From an uncultured Lachnospiraceae bacterium (lineage in GTDB: Bacteria > Bacillota > Clostridia > Lachnospirales > Lachnospiraceae): DNA of 25,056 bases. The position numbers and the translations under genes are program-made. The stretch spans positions 1-25,056 of the forward strand of contig CACZQT010000054.1 of assembly GCA_902783295.1 (NCBI GenBank), written 5' to 3'. A model generated the notes under the pieces. The model was not told the DNA's origin. It worked only from the letters and a program-made list of their open reading frames with translations, and searched no databases. Positions 21,026 through 25,056 of the stretch are shown here, piece after piece (position 1 is the stretch's first letter; each line of letters opens with the position of its first letter).

Positions 21026-22973
21026 AATGAACAAGCTTTCCGTGATCGGACTGGAGTCGGAAAAAGAGGCGGTCCTGGCAGGTCTGCAGAAACTGGGTAC
21101 CGTTCAGCTGTGCGACCAGTCGGATAAGCTGACTGATGCGGACTGGGCATCCATCATCCACAAAGACAGCGAAGAAGACAGGGCGGCACGGCTGGAATCC
21201 GAACTCGCCGGGGTAGACAGCGTCCTGGATACGGTATCCAGGTATGATGGGGAGAAAAAACCGCTGTTTTTCCACCGGCAGGCTGTTTCGGAAAAGGAGT
21301 TCGGCAGTATCCTGGGAGATGGAGAAGCTGTCCGCAGGGAAGTGAATGAGCTGGAGGGAAAGATCCGTCAGTGGAACGACATAAAGTCGGAAGAGAACGG
21401 GATCGTAAGCCAGCAGGCTTCCCTGACACCGTGGGCTTCTTATACCCTCCCGCTGGATCTGACGGAAACCCGTACCGTACGGGTGGTGACCGGCGTTCTT
21501 CCGGCCACGGCTGACGCGGAAGAAATGAAGCGGAAAGCCGAGGAAGCGAGCGATGCCGTAGAAATCCAGATTCTGGGTCAGGACGGAGAGCAGCAGTATG
21601 TAAGCCTGCTTTGCATGAAGCAGGACGAAGATGCGGTGATGGACGCGGTGAAAGCTTACGGGTTTACACCGGCCTCCTTCAAGGGTCTTTCCGGAACCGT
21701 GTCGGACAATCTGGGCCGGCTGGCCGGCCGGCTGGAGGAAGTAAAGAAAGAGGAGAAGGAACTGGAAGGCCAGTTTGTGATTTCTCCGAAGGAGAAGGAA
21801 GCCCTTCGCTGCTATGCGGATGAACTGGTTGTGCAGCGGGACCGGGCCAGAGCCGGAGAAAACCTGCTGGCTACCAAAAAGGCATTCTTCCTGGAAGGCT
21901 GGGTGCCTGAAGAAGCGCAGGCAGAGGTGCTGAAACTTCTGGATGCACATGACTGCTGGAGTGAGATCCGGGAACCGGAGAAGGGGGAGGAAACACCTAC
22001 CCTTCTGAAGCCCAGCGAGAACAAATGGCTGAGATGGACATATCCGGTCCGGGCCATTACGGAACTGTATTCTCTGCCGAAATCGTATGAAGTGGATCCC
22101 ACCCCGATTTTTGCCATTTTCTACATTATCTTTTTCGGGATGATGTTTGCGGACATCGCTTATGGTCTGATTCTGGCGGGACTTACGTTTTTTGCCCTGA
22201 AGAAATACAAACCGGAGGGTATGGCAAACCGCCTGCTGACAACTTTGCTGTACTGCGGTATTTCCACAGCCATCTGGGGCGTGCTCTTCGGCGGCTTCTT
22301 CGGCGATCTGGTTCCTGTGAAGCCGATGTGGATGAACCCTCTGGACAATGCCATGTTCATTCTGGCGTTTTCCTGTATTCTGGGTGTCGTCCATCTGTTC
22401 ATCGGCATGGGCGTGAAAGCATACATGCAGATCAAAAACGGACAGGTCTTCGATGCATTCTGCGACGTGTTCATCTGGTATATATTCCTGATCGGCCTGG
22501 GCCTGCTGCTTTTCGGGGACAACTATGTGTTCCAGGGAGCAGGGGAACTCGGCAGGGATATGGCGATCATCGGAGCGATTGTCATTGTCGGCTGTGAATT
22601 CTACCGCGGCAAGGGCATCGGCAAGCTGCTGGGACTCTGGAACCTGTACGGAACCACGAGCTATCTGGCGGATATCCTTTCCTACAGCCGTCTGCTGGCT
22701 CTGGGCCTGGCTTCTGCCGTTATCGCCCAGGTGTTCAACATGCTGGGCCGTATGGTAGGCAAAGGCGTGGTCGGAATCATTGCCTTTATCCTCATCGCGG
22801 TTGTCGGGCACACAGTGAACTTCGCAATCAATGCGCTGGGTTCCTTTGTACATGCCAGCCGACTGCAGTATGTGGAATTTTTCGGGAAGTTTTATGAGGG
22901 CGGAGGAGCTCCTTTCAAGCCTTTCACCCAGGATACGAAATATGTAAATATTGTCAACAAGGAGGAAAAATAA
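21012..22973 (+). CDS. ntpI: V-type ATPase subunit I (a-subunit, membrane stator)
   Basis: A 653-residue stator subunit carrying the ion half-channels. The N-terminal ~340 residues are cytoplasmic, with alpha-helical hairpins linking to the peripheral stalks. About seven to eight membrane helices follow, beginning with PTPIFAIFYIIFFGMMFAD and ending near LQYVEFFGKFYEGGG, a typical C-terminal signature. It begins with GTG (VSIAKMNKLSVIGLES), whose sequence matches the conserved family N-terminus better than the ATG five codons later. It overlaps the upstream subunit by 14 nt. The stop TAA (22971-22973) is 1 nt before the subunit K start. Confidence 0.95.
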   Translation: MSIAKMNKLSVIGLESEKEAVLAGLQKLGTVQLCDQSDKLTDADWASIIHKDSEEDRAARLESELAGVDSVLDTVSRYDGEKKPLFFHRQAVSEKEFGSILGDGEAVRREVNELEGKIRQWNDIKSEENGIVSQQASLTPWASYTLPLDLTETRTVRVVTGVLPATADAEEMKRKAEEASDAVEIQILGQDGEQQYVSLLCMKQDEDAVMDAVKAYGFTPASFKGLSGTVSDNLGRLAGRLEEVKKEEKELEGQFVISPKEKEALRCYADELVVQRDRARAGENLLATKKAFFLEGWVPEEAQAEVLKLLDAHDCWSEIREPEKGEETPTLLKPSENKWLRWTYPVRAITELYSLPKSYEVDPTPIFAIFYIIFFGMMFADIAYGLILAGLTFFALKKYKPEGMANRLLTTLLYCGISTAIWGVLFGGFFGDLVPVKPMWMNPLDNAMFILAFSCILGVVHLFIGMGVKAYMQIKNGQVFDAFCDVFIWYIFLIGLGLLLFGDNYVFQGAGELGRDMAIIGAIVIVGCEFYRGKGIGKLLGLWNLYGTTSYLADILSYSRLLALGLASAVIAQVFNMLGRMVGKGVVGIIAFILIAVVGHTVNFAINALGSFVHASRLQYVEFFGKFYEGGGAPFKPFTQDTKYVNIVNKEEK

Positions 22974-22974
22974 G

Positions 22975-23445
22975 ATGAGTTTAGGACAGGCTTTGGCAAT
23001 TTTTGGAGCGGCTCTGGCGGCACTGGCCGGCGTAGGGAGCGCCCTGGGTGTAGGCGTAGCCGGTGAAGCGGCAAACGGTGTGGTAGCGGAAGATCCGAAT
23101 AAATTCGGCCAGACGCTGGTTCTGCAGGCTCTGCCCGGCACGCAGGGTATTTACGGGCTGCTGGTGGCCTTCCTGATCCTGAGTAAGATCGGCCTTCTGG
23201 GCGGCGGTCTTCTGGATGTTTCCGTAGAGTCCGGTCTTTCCCTGCTGGCTGCCGGCGCACCTGTCGGCATCGTAGGCATCTGGTCCGGATGGGCTCAGGG
23301 CAAAGCTGCGGCAGCCGGTATCCAGCTGATCGCGAAGCGCCCGAGCGAACTCGCCAAAGGTATGATTTATGCCGCCATGGTTGAAACCTACGCGGTTCTG
23401 GCTCTGCTGGTTTCCTTCCTGATGTATTCGAACGTGAAACTGTGA
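22975..23445 (+). CDS. ntpK: V-type ATPase proteolipid subunit K (rotor ring), Na+-type
   Basis: A 156-residue protein with four membrane helices, a duplicated c-subunit hairpin forming the rotor ring. The ion-carrying carboxylate is E137 in the last helix (MVETYAVL). The first hairpin has T56-Q57 (LPGTQGIYG) in place of a second acid. Residues L53, T56, Q57, Q108 and E137 correspond to Enterococcus hirae NtpK L61, T64, Q65, Q110 and E139, the known Na+ ligands, and Y60 corresponds to Y68. The conserved set predicts Na+ rather than H+ coupling. AAGGAGG lies 8 nt before ATG 22975. The gene is followed by an unusually long, structured 208-nt spacer. Confidence 0.95.
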   Translation: MSLGQALAIFGAALAALAGVGSALGVGVAGEAANGVVAEDPNKFGQTLVLQALPGTQGIYGLLVAFLILSKIGLLGGGLLDVSVESGLSLLAAGAPVGIVGIWSGWAQGKAAAAGIQLIAKRPSELAKGMIYAAMVETYAVLALLVSFLMYSNVKL

Positions 23446-23633
23446 TGCCTTTCTCCTTCCGGAGAAGGCGGCATGAGTCCATGCTGCGGATACTTATCGT
23501 AAACACATAGGAAAATGCGTTTACGATAAACCCCGCCGGGGGATGCGCACGGATTTGTAAAGGAAATAAGCCGCTTCGCGGCACAAATCCGGCGCAGGAA
23601 ACGATTCAGAACGCAGACGTTCTGCTCGTTTCC
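23445..23633 (+). ncRNA. Multi-hairpin structured spacer between ntpK and ntpE
   Basis: Consecutive inverted repeats fill the spacer. (1) 23445-23474: ATGCC and TTCTCC pair with GGAGAA and GGCAT. (2) 23468-23487: GCGGCATG with CATGCTGC, competing with the outer part of (1). (3) 23494-23529: an 11-bp stem TTATCGTAAAC with GTTTACGATAA. (4) 23544-23596: TGCGC plus CGGATTTGT with ACAAATCCG plus GCGCA, one bulged A, enclosing GCCGC/GCGGC (23570-23582). (5) 23597-23633: GGAAACGA with TCGTTTCC, enclosing a 7-bp CAGAACG/CGTTCTG hairpin. No convincing ORF or U-tract exists. It could be an mRNA stability/processing element, a regulatory RNA or a palindromic repeat. I do not recognise it as a known family. 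Confidence 0.6.
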
Positions 23634-23653
23634 CATTAGAAAGGAGTAAGTGC

Positions 23654-24217
23654 ATGAGTATTGATAAAATCACCGCCCGCATCCTGAAGGAAGCGAAGGA
23701 TGAAGCTGCTTCCCAGGTAGCTGCGGCGGAAAAAGAGGCATCTGCGAAAATGGCGGAGGCGAATGCCAAAGCCATGGAAATCGCTGCCGAAATGAATGCC
23801 CGGGCCAGGGATGACGCCGCAACTCTGAAAGAGCGGAAGAAATCCGTGGCTGAACTGGAGGGCAGGAAGCTGGTGCTTGGCGCCAAGCAGGAAATGATTG
23901 AGAAAGCTTTCGCCCAGGCGGTGGAAGAGCTGGCAAATATGCCGGAAAAGGAGTACATTGCCTTCCTGAGAGAACAGCTCTCCGGCTTTAAAAAGGGTGA
24001 GGTAGTGCTTTCTGCCAGAGATCTGGAAAGAATCGGCAAGAAACTGGCTCCGATTCTGGAAAAGGCCGGCCTGACGCTCAGCAAAGAGACCGCGGATATC
24101 GCGGGAGGCTTTATTCTGAATGAAGGCAGTACTTCCGTCAACGGTTCCCTGGAGTCCCTTCTTGAGGCAGGAAAGAAACAGATCACTTCCAAGCTTGCGG
24201 AAATTCTGTTTGCCTGA
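23654..24217 (+). CDS. ntpE: V-type ATPase subunit E (peripheral stalk)
   Basis: A 187-residue protein. Residues 1-90 form a long charged helix (ARILKEAKDEAASQVAAAEK to MEIAAEMNARARDDAATLKE) for the peripheral stalk coiled coil with the G/F subunit. The C-terminal globular half (about 95-187) contains the subunit E-type pattern, including IAGGFILNEGS near residue 154 and a terminal helix (SKLAEILF). It connects the catalytic head to the membrane stator. ATG 23654 follows AAGGAG (23641-23646) by 7 nt, and this site is just outside the structured spacer. The stop is followed after 42 nt by subunit C. Confidence 0.93.
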   Translation: MSIDKITARILKEAKDEAASQVAAAEKEASAKMAEANAKAMEIAAEMNARARDDAATLKERKKSVAELEGRKLVLGAKQEMIEKAFAQAVEELANMPEKEYIAFLREQLSGFKKGEVVLSARDLERIGKKLAPILEKAGLTLSKETADIAGGFILNEGSTSVNGSLESLLEAGKKQITSKLAEILFA

Positions 24218-24252
24218 CGTTCCGACTGACAATCTGAAGGAAAGGAGGAACG
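24218..24252 (+). promoter_or_regulatory. Possible RBS-sequestering stem coupling ntpE to ntpC
   Basis: CGTTCC (24218-24223), directly after the ntpE stop, can pair with GGAACG (24247-24252), which includes the end of the ntpC Shine-Dalgarno AAAGGAGG (24241-24248). A ribosome terminating at 24215-24217 would melt it. The stem is only 6 bp. Confidence 0.35.
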
Positions 24253-24259
24253 ACAGCGG

Positions 24260-25056
24260 ATGGGAAAAAACAATTTTGTATATGCCAGCGCCAGGGTCCG
24301 CGCCAATGAGCGGAACCTGCTGAACCGGGAAAAGCTGAACCAGATGATCGATGCCCGTACCATGGAGGATGCCGTAAGGGTTCTCCAGGACGCCGGGTAT
24401 GGAGATGAAGGTGAGCAGCTCCGTCCGGAAGCATACGAACAGACGCTGGCGAAGGAGACTGACAAGCTCTATGCCTTCATGCAGGAACTGGCTCCGGGAG
24501 CGGAAGAACTGAAGGTCTTTGCCTATCCCTTTGACTATCACAATATCAAGGTGCTGCTCAAGGCGGAAGGCATCGGCATGGATGCTTCGTCCATGCTGAT
24601 GAAGGGGGGCACCCTCTCCCCGCTGCAGATGCAGGCAACGGTAAGGGAGCGCAACACGCTGGCTCTGACTGCTCATATGAAGAAAGCGGTGGAGGAAGCA
24701 GTGGACACCCTTGCCAGGACAAAGGACCCGCAGCTGGTTGATCTGATCTGTGACCGGGAATGCTATGCGGATATTGTGGCAGCGGCGGATCATTCGGGAA
24801 GCCGCTTCCTGAAAGGCTATGTATCCCTGGTGATTGATACGATCAATCTGAAAACCTTTGCGCGCTGCCGCCGTATGGGGCAGGGCTGGGGATATTTCGA
24901 GACGGTTTTCCTGGAGGGCGGAAATATCAGTTCACGCACGTTCGTGGGCGGGTATGATGAACCGCTGCAGCAGTTCGCGTCCAGGATTGCGGCCACGGCT
25001 CTTGGAAAAGCCTGTGAGGAAGGCGGCGCTTCCATGAAGGAAAGCGGCACCTTTAC
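24260..25056 (+). CDS. ntpC: V-type ATPase subunit C (NtpC, central-stalk adaptor), 3' end missing
   Basis: The frame is open from ATG 24260 to the window end (265 codons visible of a family usually near 330). The start MGKNNFVYASARVRANERNLL matches the conserved NxYxxARVRxxE opening of archaeal and bacterial V-type subunit C (homolog of eukaryotic subunit d), the funnel that couples the rotor ring to the central stalk. Further helical segments fit (EELKVFAYPFDYHNIKVLLK, and FLKGYVSLVIDTINLKTFAR). AAAGGAGG lies 11 nt upstream. Its place after subunit E follows the classic order I-K-E-C. The remaining operon (F/G, A, B, D) is expected beyond the window. Confidence 0.93.
   Translation, partial: MGKNNFVYASARVRANERNLLNREKLNQMIDARTMEDAVRVLQDAGYGDEGEQLRPEAYEQTLAKETDKLYAFMQELAPGAEELKVFAYPFDYHNIKVLLKAEGIGMDASSMLMKGGTLSPLQMQATVRERNTLALTAHMKKAVEEAVDTLARTKDPQLVDLICDRECYADIVAAADHSGSRFLKGYVSLVIDTINLKTFARCRRMGQGWGYFETVFLEGGNISSRTFVGGYDEPLQQFASRIAATALGKACEEGGASMKESGTF

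Noticed and set aside
21015..23141. A 708-codon open frame antisense to the ATPase I and K genes
   Set aside because: It is the complementary-strand shadow of ntpI/ntpK: no ribosome binding site or recognisable domain, and odd His/Gln/Arg-rich composition. The plus-strand genes are unambiguous.
23494..23633. CRISPR array or tRNA-like cloverleaf in the K-E spacer
   Set aside because: The stems have different sequences and no regular direct repeat, and no T-loop, anticodon arm or CCA-type acceptor fits.
23521..23640. Short minus-strand ORFs in the K-E spacer as a small gene
   Set aside because: They run through every hairpin arm and into flanking genes, with no ribosome binding site; the inverted repeats explain the sequence better.

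Overview
The window looks like chromosomal DNA from a Clostridia member (Bacillota), most likely a Lachnospiraceae-type gut anaerobe. Four things suggest this: the plsX-acpP-rnc-smc housekeeping cluster, a bacterial V-type (rotary A/V) ATPase operon in the order G/F-I-K-E-C, AGGAGG-type ribosome binding sites, and housekeeping sigma-A promoters that often carry an extended TGn -10. No lineage marker such as rRNA is present, so the genus is not assigned. I see no tRNA, rRNA, CRISPR array, transposase or phage gene.

Left part (1-5332): the 3' end of a TPR-repeat protein, an FAD-dependent oxidoreductase, an AraC/GyrI-type regulator, a convergent small secreted protein of unknown function, and an aldo/keto reductase with two C-terminal 4Fe-4S motifs. 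A bidirectional terminator separates the regulator from the secreted protein. Divergent promoters with leader hairpins separate the secreted protein from the reductase.

Middle part (5368-11708): an intracellular GH13 glycosidase with its own strong promoter, then two minus-strand envelope genes (a VanW/PG-binding protein and an LtaS-like sulfatase-fold phosphoglycerol transferase). A CPBP intramembrane protease is transcribed divergently from the LtaS-like gene. The VanW terminator hairpin contains the gene's own stop codon.

Housekeeping cluster (11723-17548): plsX and acpP (phospholipid and fatty acid synthesis), a terminator, then rnc overlapping smc. A perfect 29-bp palindrome ends smc. 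Next comes an ECF sigma factor translationally coupled to a membrane-anchored beta-propeller protein, probably its sensor/anti-sigma. This pair is bracketed by the smc palindrome and a second 24-bp palindrome (20528-20584).

Right part (20590-25056): a V-type ATPase operon that runs off the window inside subunit C. The proteolipid K has all five Na+ ligands of the Enterococcus hirae K ring, so the enzyme is probably Na+-coupled. Gene junctions are tight except for a 208-nt spacer between K and E. That spacer folds on paper into about five consecutive stem-loops, two of them two-tiered. It is the most unusual element here: an intra-operon RNA structure or a dispersed palindromic repeat that has not, to my knowledge, been described. 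The K-E spacer and the sigma/beta-propeller module are the two best candidates for something new.
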